Part shown: positions 23,733 through 34,028 of the stretch, one piece after another
Position numbering within the stretch: the first letter of the stretch is position 1
Layout: each line of letters starts with the position of its first letter
Source of the DNA: Budorcas taxicolor
Lineage: Eukaryota; Chordata; Mammalia; Artiodactyla; Bovidae
Length of the DNA: 64,000 nucleotides
Assembly: GCF_023091745.1 (NCBI RefSeq)
Contig: NC_068935.1
Coordinates: forward strand, 17,591,775-17,655,774
Direction of reading: 5' to 3'
Translations under genes and position numbers: made by a program
The notes under the pieces: model-generated
Told to the model about the DNA's origin: nothing
Seen by the model: only the letters and a program-made list of their open reading frames with translations
Database searches by the model: none

Positions 23733-24170
23733 GTCTTCTCCAGCACCACAGTTCAAAAGCACCAATTCTTTGGCACTCAGCTTTCTTTATAGTCCGCCTC
23801 TCACATCCACACATGACTACTGGAAAAACCATAGTTTTGACTAGATGGACCTTTGTCGGCAATATCTCTGTTTCTTAATATGCTGTGTAGGTTTGTCCTA
23901 ACTTTTCTTCCAAGGAGCAAGCAACTTTTAATTTCATGGCTGCAGTCACCATCTGCTGTGATTTTGGAGACCCTAAAAATAAAGTCTGTCACTGTTTCCA
24001 CTGTTTCCCTATCTATCTGCCATGAAGTGATGGCACCAGATGCCATGATCTTAGTTTTCTGAGTGTTGAGTTTTAAGCCAACTTTTTCACTCTCCTCTTT
24101 CACTTTCATCAAGAGGCTCTTTCATTCTTTGCTTTCTGCCATAAGGGTGGTGTCATCTGTATATGTGAGG

Positions 24171-26188
24171 TTACTGATTATTTCCCCCAGCAATCTTGAT
24201 TCCAGCTTGTGCTTCTTCCAGCCCAGCATTTCTCATGATGTACTCTGCATATAAGCTAAATAAGCAGGGTGACAATATATAGCCTTGATATACTCCTTTC
24301 CCTATTTGGAACCAGTCTGTTGTTCCATGTCCAGTTCTAACTGTTGTTTCCTGACCTGCACACAGATTTCTTAAGAGGCAGGTCAGGTGGTCTAGTATTC
24401 CCATGTCTTGAAGAATTTTCCACAGTTTATTGTGATCCACACAGTCAAAGGCTTTGGCATAGTCAATAAAGCAGAAATAGATGTTTTTCTGGAACTCTTT
24501 TCCTTTTACGATGATCCAACGGATGCTGGCAATTTGATATCCTGTTCCTCTCCGCCTTCTCTAAATCCAGCTTGAACATCTGGAAGTTCATGGTTTACAT
24601 ATTGCTGAAGCCTGGCTTGGAGAATTTTGAGCAGTATTTTTCTAGTGCGTGAGATGAGTGCAATTGTGCAGTAGTTGGAGCATTCTTTGGCATTGCCTTT
24701 CTTGGGGATTGGAATGAAAGTTGACCTTTTCCAGTCCTGTGGCCACTGCTGAGTTTTCCAAATTTGCTGGCATATTGAGTGAAGCACTTTCACAGCATCA
24801 TCTTTTAGGATTTGAAATAGCTCACCTGGAATTTCACCACCTCCACTAGCTTTGTTCATAGCGGTTTCCTAAGGCCCTCTTGACTTAGCATTCCAGGATG
24901 TCTGGCTCTAGGTTGGTGATCACACCATCGTGATTATCTGAGTTGTGAAGATCTTTTTTGCATAGTTCTTCTGTATATTCTTGACACCTTTTCTTAATAT
25001 CTTCTGCTTCTGTTAGGTCCATACCATTTCTGTCCTTTATTGTGCCCGTCTTTGCATGAAATATTCCCTTGGTATCTCTGATTTTCTTGAAGAAGTCTCT
25101 AGTCTTTCCCATTCTATTGTTTTCCTCTATTTCTTTGCATTGATCACTGAGGAAGGCTTTCTTACCTTTCCTTGCTATTCTTTGGAACTCTGCATTCAGA
25201 TGGGTATATCTTTCCTTTTCTCCTTTGCCTTTCACTTCCCTTCTATTCACAGCTATTTGTAAGGCCTCCTCAGACAACCATTTTGCCTTTTTGCATTTCT
25301 TTTTCTTGGGGATGGTCTTGATCCCTGCCTCCTGTACAATGTCCTGAACCTCTGTCCATAGTTCTTCAGGCACTCTGTCTGTCAGATCTAATACCTTGAA
25401 TCTATTTGTCATTTCCATTGTATAATCATAAGGGATTTGATTTAGGTTATACCTGAATTGTTTAGTGGTTTTCCTACTTTATTCAATTTAAGTCTGAATT
25501 TGGCAATAAGGAGTTCATGATATGAGCCACAGTCAGCTCCCAGTCTTGTTTTTGCTGACTGTATAGAGCTTCTCCATCTTTGGCTGCAAAGAATATAATA
25601 AGTCTGATTTCAGTGTTGACCATCTGGTGATGTCCATGTGTAGAGTCTTCTCTTGTGTTGTTGGGAGAGGGTGTTTGCTGTGACCAGTGCATTCTCTTTG
25701 CAAAACTCTATTAGCCTTTGTCCTGCTTTATTCTGTACTCCAAGGCCAAATTTGCCTGTTACTGCAGATATTTCTTGACTCCCTACTTTTGCATTCCAGT
25801 CCCCTATAATGAAAAGGACATCTTTTTTGGGTGTTAGTTCTAGAAGGTCTCATAGGTCTTTATGGAACCATTCAACTTCAGCTTCTTCGGCATTACTGAT
25901 CAGGGCATAGACTTGGATTACTGTGATACTGAATGATTTGCCTTGGAAACGAACAGAGATCATTCTGTCATTTTTGCAATTGCATCCAAGTACTGCATTT
26001 TGGCCTTTTTTTTTTACTATGATGGCTACTTCATTTCTTCTGAGGGATTCTTGCCCACAGTAGTTGATATAATGGTCATCTGAGTTAAATTCACCTATTC
26101 CAGTCCATTTTAGTTTGCTGATTCCTAAAATGTCTATGTTCACTCTTGCCATCTCCTGTTTGACCACTTCCAATTTGCCTTGATTCAT
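24171..26188 (-). pseudogene. Broken BovB ORF2 (endonuclease plus reverse transcriptase)
   Basis: Pieces of the retrotransposon polyprotein lie in order on the minus strand. 26188-25850 encodes the N-terminal part of the apurinic-type endonuclease (MARVNIDILGISKLKWTG; the family usually has ISELKW, so a catalytic-box Glu is replaced by Lys here). 25418-24885 encodes the linker. 24859-24506 encodes the start of the reverse transcriptase, with PIPKKGNAKECSNY, then loses frame at AGFREGGEEQD. 24440-24171 carries GVYQGYILSP, a changed form of the QGCILSP box. 24112-23801 carries the C-terminal part. The YADD box is destroyed: the segment reads IKIAGGNNQ then stops. The element cannot encode its own enzyme. 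Confidence 0.88.
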
Positions 26189-27190
26189 GGACCTAACATT
26201 CCAGCTTCCTATGCAATATTGCTCTTTACTTCAGACTTGACTTCCATCACCAGTCTCATCCATAACTGGGTGTTGCTTTTGCTTTGGCTCCGTCTCTTCA
26301 TTCTTTCTGGAGTTATTTCTCCACTGATCTGCAGTAGCATATTGGGCACCTACCGACCTGGGGAGTTCATCTTTCATTGTCCTATCTTTTTGCCTTTTCA
26401 TGCTGTTCATGGGGTTCTCAAGGCAAAAATACTGAAGTGGTTTGCCATTCCCTTCTACAGTGGACCACATTTTGTCAGAACTCTCCACCATGTCCCATCT
26501 GTCTTGGGTGGCCCTACACGGCATGGCTCATAGTTTTATTGAGTTAGACAAGGCTTTGGTCCATGTGATCAGATTGGTTAGTTTTCTGTGATTGTGGTTT
26601 TCAGTCTGCCTGACCTCTGATAGAAAAGGTTAAGAGACTTATGTAAGCTTCCTGATGGGAGAGACTGACTGAGCGGGAAACTGGGTCTTGTTCTGATGGG
26701 CGGAGCCATGTTCAGTAAATCTTTAATCCAGTTTTCTCTTGATGGCTGGGGCTATGTTTCCTCCTTCTTATTTGCCTGGGCCAGACTGTGGTGGAGGTTA
26801 TGAAGATAATGGCGACCTCCTTCTAAAGGTCCCATGCAGGTACTGCTACACTCGGTGCCCCCAGTCCTGCAGCAGGCCACCACTGACCTGCGCCTCTGCC
26901 GGAGACTCCTGGACAGTTATGAGCAAGTCTGGGCGACCTCTTCCAAGAGGCCTTACACCATACCCAGGTCTGCTGCACCCAGGGCTCCTGCCCCTGTGGC
27001 AGTCCACTGCTGACCTGCACCTCCACAGGAGACAGTCAACACAGTCCTGTCTCAGTCTGTGTGGGGTCTCTGGGTCCCGGTCCAAGGTTTGTTTGAGCCC
27101 TCTGAGCATTTCTGGCAGATATGGGGTTCGATTCTAAATGTGATTTCGCCCCTCCTACCATCTTACTGGGGCTTCTCCTTTGTTTACCTC

Positions 27191-27643
27191 TCCCCCAAAC
27201 ACCTTCCCCATCCTGCGTGGACATTTTTGGATAGCTCTCCTTTCAGAGTCCATTGAAATTCACAACTCGAGATTCTTCCCTCAGATTTCACCTTTACATT
27301 GCCCTGAATGGTCTATTATAAAGTGTGAATACCCTAAAGGGTGAATCATATGAAGCAATGATTAAGCCCTGCTTCTTCTACATAATTTAGCTGCTTGCCT
27401 TCTTCTCTGACTTCAAGGGCACTGTGATGGAAACAATATGAATGTACTTAACACTACAGAACTATATACTTTTGAAAGTGGCAAAGATGTTAAATTTTAT
27501 GCTGTAGGTGACTTACCACAATTTTCCTAAAAAAAATGTATCTGAACTATTCCCCCATTGCTCTGACTACACTCTCTTCAGAGGAAGAGGCCCAGGCCAC
27601 AGCAGTACCAAGACCCTGCCTGCCTCAAAACACAGCTGATGAG
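27191..27643. other. Intergenic interval with L1-like tail
   Basis: 27425-27530 resembles an old L1 3' tail (AATGTACTTAACACTACAG, GTGACTTACCACAATTTTCC). Nothing else recognised. Confidence 0.5.
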
Positions 27644-27817
27644 ACTCATAGATATAGAGAAAAAACTAGCGGTTATCAGAGGGGAGAGGGAAGGGGGAGG
27701 GGGCAAGATGGGGGAAATGTGGGTATTTGTGGGATTATATGAAATTATGTTTGCAACTTTTGAAAACTATGAAGCACTATAGAATATAAAGAATCTTTTA
27801 CTCAATTAAAAAAAAAA
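27644..27817 (+). mobile_element. Short L1 3'-end insertion with 12-bp target-site duplication
   Basis: CGGTTATCAGAGGGGAGAGG through a poly(A) tail, flanked by ACAGCTGATGAG at 27632-27643 and 27818-27829. Confidence 0.88.
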
Positions 27818-28414
27818 ACAGCTGATGAGGGACTGGTCACCTGGTCCCATGCTGAGATCTAGCAAAGAAGACTTGCCTTAATCACATTATTTGTCTTCCT
27901 AGATAGGCTGCAGGGTAGGTTAAGTGACAAAAAGAGCTAAAAAGTGACTTTCCATCCAACTTCTTCTCCCAAAGCCATTCTGATGGTTCTTCAACAAGGC
28001 TTGGCTATTAACCAGTCTAATCTATGCACGATTGGTGGTCTTCATTCATGCTCCCTTGCCTTCACATAACATTCTAGATTGCTCTTCCTCCTAAGTCCCT
28101 CATGAAGCCCACAGCCTGTGATTATGTCCCTTCATTCTCTTCTCTTATGTCCTCTCTTAATCCCTGACCTGTGTCTTCAAAGTCTAGACATCAGTCCTGG
28201 TGAATCCCTGAAAATACAGTATGTATTATTTTTTTTAAGGGCACTTGTAGGCCTACTGATAAATAGGAGCAGGAATGTGAGACCGTTTTGCACAGATTTC
28301 TAGTTATCCAAGATTCCAAGATTGGAGGGAAAGGCTGAAAAATCTGGGAGCTAGTGGCCAAGTAACTGCAATTCTCTTCTTTGAACAATAAAAGTGAACC
28401 ACACAGTAGAGAGA

Positions 28415-28638
28415 GCTTCCCTGGTGGCTCAGTGGTAGAGAATCCATCTGCCAAATCAGGAGACACAGGTTCAATCTCTGGTTCAGTCTCTGGGTCAGGA
28501 AGATCCCTGGAGAAGGAAATGGCAATCCACTCCAGCGTTCTTTCCTGGGAAATCCCATGGACAGAGGAGCCTGGCGGGCTACAGTCCATGGGGTCACAAA
28601 AGAGTCGGACACGACTGAGTGACTAAACAACAACAACG
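28415..28638 (+). mobile_element. Bov-tA SINE with small internal duplication
   Basis: Sense copy from GCTTCCCTGGTGGCTCAGTG to ACTAAACAACAACAAC. The B-box region is locally duplicated (GGTTCAATCTCT then GGTTCAGTCTCTGG). Flanks CAGTAGAGAGA (28404-28414) and CAGCAGAGAAT (28639-28649) are a decayed target-site duplication. Confidence 0.93.
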
Positions 28639-28737
28639 CAGCAGAGAATTTTCTGTTCCTCACTTTCCCCACACACCTTCCCAAGGGCACGCCCCCAAAG
28701 AAGGAAAAGGAAAATATAAATGTAACATCTTATTCTC

Positions 28738-28920
28738 TAGTTGCTGTACTTCTTTCCCCTATGCTATTTCACTTGATCCTCAGTTCCCTGCAGCTGCGGG
28801 AGACAGGCCCAGAGAGGTTAAGAAGCTAACCCTGAGAAACAAAGCCTGTTAAGTGGCAAATCTGGGGCTGGACCCCAGTTCTCCCAGATTCTTGTCCTTG
28901 CTTTAGCTGTCAGGCAAGAT
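28738..28920 (-). mobile_element. MIR SINE, antisense
   Basis: CACTTGATCCTCAGTTCCC, CCCAGAGAGGTTAAGAAGC and TTAAGTGGCAAATCTGGGGC match MIR reversed. Confidence 0.75.
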
Positions 28921-29689
28921 TGTTTGGAAAGCAGCCCAGTCCCTTTCCTCTTATTGATACAAATTGTGTGCGGATCTTTGGTTTCTAAAGGAGATGGCAA
29001 ATTGTAAAGAAGATGGTGACTGCAGACAAATGAAAGACCCCGTTTATATCTCTCTAGAAAAGTGAACTGACAACACAGGATTATGTCTGTAACGGGAGGA
29101 AAGCTCCTGTTTATTTTTGCACTGTCAATGAGCACTTCCAGACACTGGAACTCAAAACATCTCCCAGCCCCACTGGGTTGAAAGCCTCAAGTTACAAGTA
29201 AGGAAGCATTCTTCATTATTATTATAGAGCAAAGATCTGAACCTGAACTGAAATGGGACCTACTCACACAGAAGAAAGAGCCTGCTGTTGGGGGGTAGAT
29301 TGAAAAAAAAAATCACTCTAATTGATTAGAATCACATTAAGGAGAAGGTGAAAAAATTTCCCAGTTTGTACAGTCAGCTAGTGCTATTCAGGAATACATT
29401 ATTAGAACTACAGGTTGGCCAGGTCCCTTAAGGCCTTCTTTCTTCTAGCTCTTATTGACCACAGTGTGAGCACTTCTATGCTGTTAACACCCCCAGAAGT
29501 GGTAGAAAGTCGAGTGTCCAGACATGTGGGAAACTTCATTATCTGGGACACAGTTGCACTCCTGAAAGTGCTTGGGAAAAGTGGCTGGCCAGTCAAGCAG
29601 ATCACTCTCCCCCATCCAGCTCGTTTTTCTCACTGGGAAAGCTCTTTGGCTAATCTCACATGAACTTAATGAGGACCCTCATCATCCTG
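28921..29689. other. Unassigned intergenic interval
   Basis: No gene or familiar repeat recognised. Confidence 0.5.
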
Positions 29690-29704
29690 AAAAGGTTAAA
29701 ATGT

Positions 29705-30069
29705 TAATTGCAGGGCAGCAATGGAGACACAGACAGAGAACAGAAGACTTATGGACTTGGGGGTGGTGAGGAGAGGGTGGAAGGTATGGAGAGAGTAACA
29801 TGGAACCATATTTTACCATATGTAAAACAGATAGCCAATGGGAATTTGCTGTATGACTCAGGGAGCTCAAACAGGGGCTCTGTAACAATCTAGGAGGGTG
29901 GGATGGGGAGGGAGATGGGAGGGAGGTTCAAGAGGGAGGGAACATAGGTATACCTAAGGCTGATTCATGTTGCTATTTGGCAGAAACCAACACAATACTG
30001 TAAAGCAATTATCCTTCAATTAAAAATAAATTAATTTAAAAAAATTAAAAGAAAATGAAATTGAAAAAC
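29705..30069 (+). mobile_element. 5'-truncated L1 with exact 15-bp target-site duplication
   Basis: The last about 365 bases of a ruminant L1 (GGGAATTTGCTGTATGACTC, TAAGGCTGATTCATGTTGC, AATTAAAAATAAATTAATT, then an A-rich tail). AAAAGGTTAAAATGT occurs at both 29690-29704 and 30070-30084. The exact duplication implies a fairly recent insertion. Confidence 0.95.
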
Positions 30070-30084
30070 AAAAGGTTAAAATGT

Positions 30085-30315
30085 GTTTAAAAGCAGGAAT
30101 AGTTTGGCAATGCGGTTTGTTTCCCACAGCTGGCACATTCATGCTTTTTATGGACATTATCCTAACTGCTCCCTTATATTTTTAATGTCTTTGAAAAAAT
30201 AGTACAGATGTTTACAAAATTTCAACACTTAGAGCAGTGTTGATGCTTCATTATCAAACAACCTCATGTCCCCAGTTATGCCAGATTAGTGAGGGATGTT
30301 TTTGTACCCAAAATA
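30085..30315. other. Unassigned intergenic interval
   Basis: No gene or familiar repeat recognised. Confidence 0.45.
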
Positions 30316-30393
30316 CTGGGTTGGCCAAAAAGTTCATTCTGATTTTTCCATAAGATGTTACAGAAAAATCTGAAGGAACTTTCTGGCCAGCTT
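30316..30393. mobile_element. Palindromic mariner MITE
   Basis: A 78-base near palindrome with arms TTGGCCAAAAAGTTCATTCT and GAAGGAACTTTCTGGCC and a centre TCCATAAGATGTTACAGA, bounded by TA on both sides (30314-30315, and TA next to the right arm). This is the form of a mariner-derived MADE1-like element. Confidence 0.85.
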
Positions 30394-31474
30394 ATACAAG
30401 GCTGAGGGCTGCCACTGCTCCCCCTCCCCTGCCATGCCCCTGGCATGGATGGATATCTGTGTCCTCCCTCCATATCCAATTCAGGCCCCCCTGCCTGGCC
30501 CTGAGATGACTCTCACAGCATCATCTCTTCTCTCATTGTCTTGGACCACTGCCCAATCCCTGGCCCCCACCTGCAAGTTCCTAGGGCTGGAACTAGGACT
30601 GGAGAGGAGCCAGTGGGGCAAGGCCAGTATATCTTCAAGGAGTGTATCCTGGGAATGAAAGTAAGTTCATCTAACTTATTAATAGCTCCAGTAAAATACC
30701 ATATGGGCTACAAGGTCAAAACCAATGCCTTGAATGAGGCTTGTGTATTTTCAGTGCATTTAAGTAATCCATAATATCTTTGTCCTGCTACTACTGAGAA
30801 ACCAACTGTCTGAAGCAAGTTGACTTAATGCTCAGGTGACTTCATGTTTGTTTGATGAGGCTCAAACAGTCATCATCAGGTATAAGCATTTAAGCCCTAA
30901 GCAAGCAAGTTTCTGATGACCTTCAGAGGAGAATAAATCAATAAACATACACCTCTAACTTTACCCATCATTGGTTAAGATAGTTTAAGCATCTCCTCTC
31001 TGACTTAAGATTTACACTCTTTGGTGGCTTTTTCTCTTTTAAATAAGCCACTTCTTTGAGAGAGTTACAAATGTGGCTTCTAAAAATTAACTTTGATAAT
31101 AGCTAATAGAGATGGGTATGAGATGTTGCTTTCATTTAAAGTCTATGCAAAAAAAAAAAAGTCTATGCCAAAAAACTGCAAAAGGCAAGTGAAAAATCCT
31201 TATTTAGCACTGTGATATTTGAAAGTGTTTCAGAATTAAGGGAAAAGGAGAATAAAGCCATTATAACTTGGAAACATTTGAAAAAAAAAAAAAACACAAC
31301 CCATTTAGCCATATATAAGCTTTTTCTTCACCCACAGTGACATCTATGGCATTGGAACTGGATATCACAACAACCCAACTCCCAAATCTAAACATTATTT
31401 CCAAAAAGCAAAAATAATTCATTCTGTATATAGTGCTGAGTCTCAACGCTGGGATCTTTGAGAAAAGAGTCTTA
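30394..31474. other. Unassigned interval downstream of KCNE5
   Basis: No gene or familiar repeat recognised. AT-rich with two A runs (31147-31160 and 31280-31294). Confidence 0.5.
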
Positions 31475-32348
31475 AGCCATTTTTAAAAGACCTTTATTAC
31501 CTGCCTCTGACATTCCCCAGGTTACAGAACAGGAGGCAACTGAGCCTCCTGTTCCATGGAGGAAGCAGATAGCTCCCCTAATAACTGAATCAAGTTAAGA
31601 GAGGCATGGAGAAGTACTGGAGTAATACACCCAGCAATGTTTATCCACAGCAGAAGATGGCAAAGCTGCTCAAAAGTAGACAAGTTACCTTTGGGATGAC
31701 AAGTGGAAGCAAGAAAACCATACAGTTGGGACTCAGACGTCTTCCCCACCCCTAAGCCCCCTCCGCTACCAGTCCCCATCAAGTCCGTTCTACACCACAG
31801 ACTGGTCCTAGTGTCTTGCTTAGCTCCCTGCTGAAGGAGGAGGGAGGGAAAAGACATCTTGAGGTCTCTTCATTTTCTTTGCCTCTGTCCCTAAAGCAAC
31901 AGGAAGCTGGAGCCGCCGCAGTGGCCGGCCTGGCAGTGGTGGCAAGCGCATTGGCTCTGCAGAGTCTGAGCCCCTGGAGCAGCTGCCAGTTAGACGGCCC
32001 AGAGTTCAGGTAGACTTCACTGCTTCAGTTCAGTGCCAAGTGTTGGACGTGTTGGATTCAGTGCCCAGGGGGCTAGAGCTTGGTGTCGGGGCTGTCTGAA
32101 GACAGGCGAGCAGAGGCAGTTTAGGGTGGTGGGATGTGCGGGGTGGGGGTGGGGGTCTGGGGTGGTGGGAGAGGAGCGAGAGGCCGGCCTGGAGGGTAAT
32201 GCTTCTTTCACGGCCTTCCAGACGAGGTCTCCTGGCCTCAACGTCTTCTGAGCCTCAGGGGAGGCAAGTCCTGGAAGGGGAGGAGAGGACACGGCGAGAC
32301 GAGCGAGCTGAGGAGGGACCGGGCGAGCCAGCGAGCTGGGTGGCGGTT
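31475..32348 (-). other. KCNE5: KCNE5 3' untranslated region
   Basis: Runs from the KCNE5 stop codon to about 20 bases past the AATAAA at 31498-31493. The length, about 0.87 kb, agrees with the known single-exon KCNE5 mRNA, where the 3' UTR is longer than the coding part. The cleavage point is inferred. A G-rich plus-strand tract at 32139-32170 lies inside and appears as C-rich in the mRNA. Confidence 0.7.
31493..31498 (-). terminator. KCNE5: KCNE5 poly(A) signal
   Basis: AATAAA on the minus strand (TTTATT on plus), about 0.85 kb past the stop codon and the first canonical hexamer noticed downstream. Confidence 0.65.
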
Positions 32349-33330
32349 CTAGACCCCCTCGGTGCCCCGGGCCAGGGCCGGAGCGGGCAGCCCGCAGGGG
32401 GCGAGCTGGCGGCGGCCCTCGGCGGGCGAGCCGGCCACTGTCTCGGCGTCGGCGGTGGCGGGGGCCTCTCCCGGGAGCCACTCGTGCTGAGCGCAGGCCT
32501 GGGACTGCTCGTCCTTGGCCTCGACGAGCTTGCGGGAGCGGGTGTAGGCCAAGATGAGGCCGCCGGCCAGGCAGGCGTAGAAGACCATGATGAGCAGGAT
32601 GTAGAGATAGGCATCGTCGCCCTTGGCGCTGGTCACCTCGCGGCCCACGAAGGGGTCGGGCACGACCCCCATGCCCATGCTCGGGCCGGGGCCGGCGCCC
32701 AAGCCACTGGCGTTGCCCCGGTGATGCAGCTCCAGCAGCAGGCGGCTCAGCAGGGTCCGCAGACGCTGACTCTCGCTGCAGTTCATGGCTGTCGGGGAGT
32801 GACACGGCGGCTCCAGATCGCTGTTGACCTTGCCCCCGGGCCAGGCCGAGGGGATGCGGGCGGGCGAGCGGCGGCGGTACCCGGCTCCTCCGGGCGGGCG
32901 GCGGAGTGGCTGGGGGGCCCCGCCGCCCGGGCCTCCTTATTCCCTCAGCCCCGCACCTCCTCCCCTTCCCCACCACGCCCCCTCGGCCCGAGGCCGCCTC
33001 TTCCTAGGCTGTCTCGCCGCCCGGGGGACAGGGGACAGCTGGTGTGGGGAGGAAAGGGGACGAGGGAGGGGACGAGGCCAAGAGAGGGGCGGAGGGGGCG
33101 GGGGCGCGGAATGCGCGGGGCCCCCGGGTGGCCAAGGCTGGCCGGGCGGCTCACTGGGGCCAAGCCTGGACCCCAGGCTGCGGCGGAAGAGAATTCCTTC
33201 TAAGTTCTGGCCACCTGCCCTGAGTTTTGGCCCAGTTACAGCATCTGCCCACCCCCTGCAAGGCCGGCCCTGTGCGGGGGTTCCATCAGCTCTCACAGAC
33301 GTGGCAGCAGAGACCGCTGGTCCGCCTCTC
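32080..33330. promoter_or_regulatory. KCNE5: CpG island covering KCNE5 and its promoter
   Basis: Very GC-rich with dense CpG from the 3' UTR through the coding exon to about 0.5 kb upstream of the start codon. Upstream (32790-33200) there are GC boxes such as GGGGCGGAG and GGGGGCGGGG. A weak TATA-like GGAATAAGG on the minus strand lies near 32937-32945, about 150 bases before the ATG. It explains the long spurious frames on both strands here. Confidence 0.85.
32349..32786 (-). CDS. KCNE5: KCNE5, voltage-gated K+ channel beta subunit (KCNE1-like)
   Basis: Encodes a 145-residue type I single-pass membrane protein of the MinK-related family. Family members bind Kv alpha subunits, notably KCNQ1, at the plasma membrane; KCNE5 is known to suppress or shift KCNQ1 activation and is expressed in heart and other tissues. 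Visible features: start MNCSESQRLRTLLSRLLLEL, N-glycosylation sequons at Asn2 and Asn25, one hydrophobic segment about residues 60-81 (YLYILLIMVFYACLAGGLIL), then the conserved juxtamembrane RSRKLVEAKDE. The C-terminal tail is Ala/Gly/Pro-rich and is the most variable part. Human KCNE5 is 142 residues, so the length fits. The frame is a single exon, as in other mammals; the start has a good context with G at -3. It lies 3' of ACSL4 in the same orientation, the conserved mammalian X-linked order. No damage is seen. Identification by recognition of the protein, very sure. Confidence 0.97.
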   Translation of the reverse strand: MNCSESQRLRTLLSRLLLELHHRGNASGLGAGPGPSMGMGVVPDPFVGREVTSAKGDDAYLYILLIMVFYACLAGGLILAYTRSRKLVEAKDEQSQACAQHEWLPGEAPATADAETVAGSPAEGRRQLAPCGLPAPALARGTEGV

Positions 33331-33828
33331 AGAGCTGGTGATTACTGATGTAGACAAGGACCCTGGCCTAGCTTCCCAGCCATCATTGCTTCCCCTGGAC
33401 GGAGGAGGTGAGCATCTTATTCAGAAGATGCTCAGGACAAATTAGGCAACTCAAGTGGAATAGGATGCCCCAGGCTTCTGATAATATACTAGCCTCCTGG
33501 GAAGTACCCCTCCTCTGATCTATCACATTTTTAGAGGGGTCTCCACATCTTAGCATGTGAGTGTAGCATCGATTATGTGACCCTGTTTTCCCTTGGGCAG
33601 CAAGTCATCTTCCCAGAAATGCAACCAAGTTCTTCCATTAAAAGGAGCAGGGACATTTAAAAGGCTACACTCTAGACATCTCAGGATCTGAAAAGTGCCA
33701 ATTCTAGAGAATATGCTGACCTCCACACCCAATTAGCCTGATATCCAGCTCTGTGCCTCTGTGGGGCTTGGTAACAAGTCTTGGCCCTGCTGGGTCATGC
33801 AGCAGTCTTTTTTTTTTCCTCATAGAGT
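33331..33828. other. Unassigned interval upstream of KCNE5
   Basis: No gene or familiar repeat recognised; may hold KCNE5 regulatory sequence. Confidence 0.45.
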
Positions 33829-34028
33829 ATTCCCTGGTGGCTCAGTGGTAAAGAATCTGCCTCCCGATGGGTTCAATCCCTGAGTCTGGAAGTTCCCCTA
33901 GAGAAGGAAATGGCAACTCACTCCAGTATTCTTGCCTGGAAAATCCCATGGACAGAGAAGCCTGGCAGGCTACAGTCTATGGGGTCACAAAGAGTTGGAT
34001 GTGACTTAGCAACTAAACAACAACAACA
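33829..34028 (+). mobile_element. Bov-tA SINE, sense
   Basis: TCCCTGGTGGCTCAGTGG through GACTTAGCAACTAAACAACA. The head lacks about 10 bases between the A and B boxes (CTGCCTCCCGATGGGTTC). Confidence 0.93.

Larger units (their letters stand above)
21761..27190 (-). mobile_element. Near full-length BovB LINE, antisense, broken and split by an LTR
   Basis: 3' end at 21761-22113, continuation at 23733-27190 once the LTR (22114-23732) is set aside, giving about 3.8 kb. In antisense order: 3' UTR, reverse transcriptase, linker, endonuclease, then a GC-richer 5' leader (26650-27190) with repeated words such as CCTTACACCATACCCAGGTC. Reading frames are broken by several shifts and stops. It is the only copy here that reaches the BovB 5' region. 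The 5' boundary is uncertain by about 70 bases. Confidence 0.9.

Noticed and set aside
26739..27137. 132-codon plus-strand frame
   Set aside because: Lies in the GC-rich BovB 5' leader read backwards; no protein family and the same words recur within the leader.
28415..28638. tRNA-like A and B boxes here and in every Bov-tA
   Set aside because: These are heads of tRNA-Glu-like SINEs; they lack a complete cloverleaf and are fused to the SINE body.
32136..33203. 355-codon open frame on the plus strand opposite KCNE5, and a 319-codon frame on minus in another phase (32017-32976)
   Set aside because: Both are products of the CpG island, where stop codons are rare. Composition is Gly/Arg/Pro/Ala-rich without any domain, and the KCNE5 frame explains the conservation.
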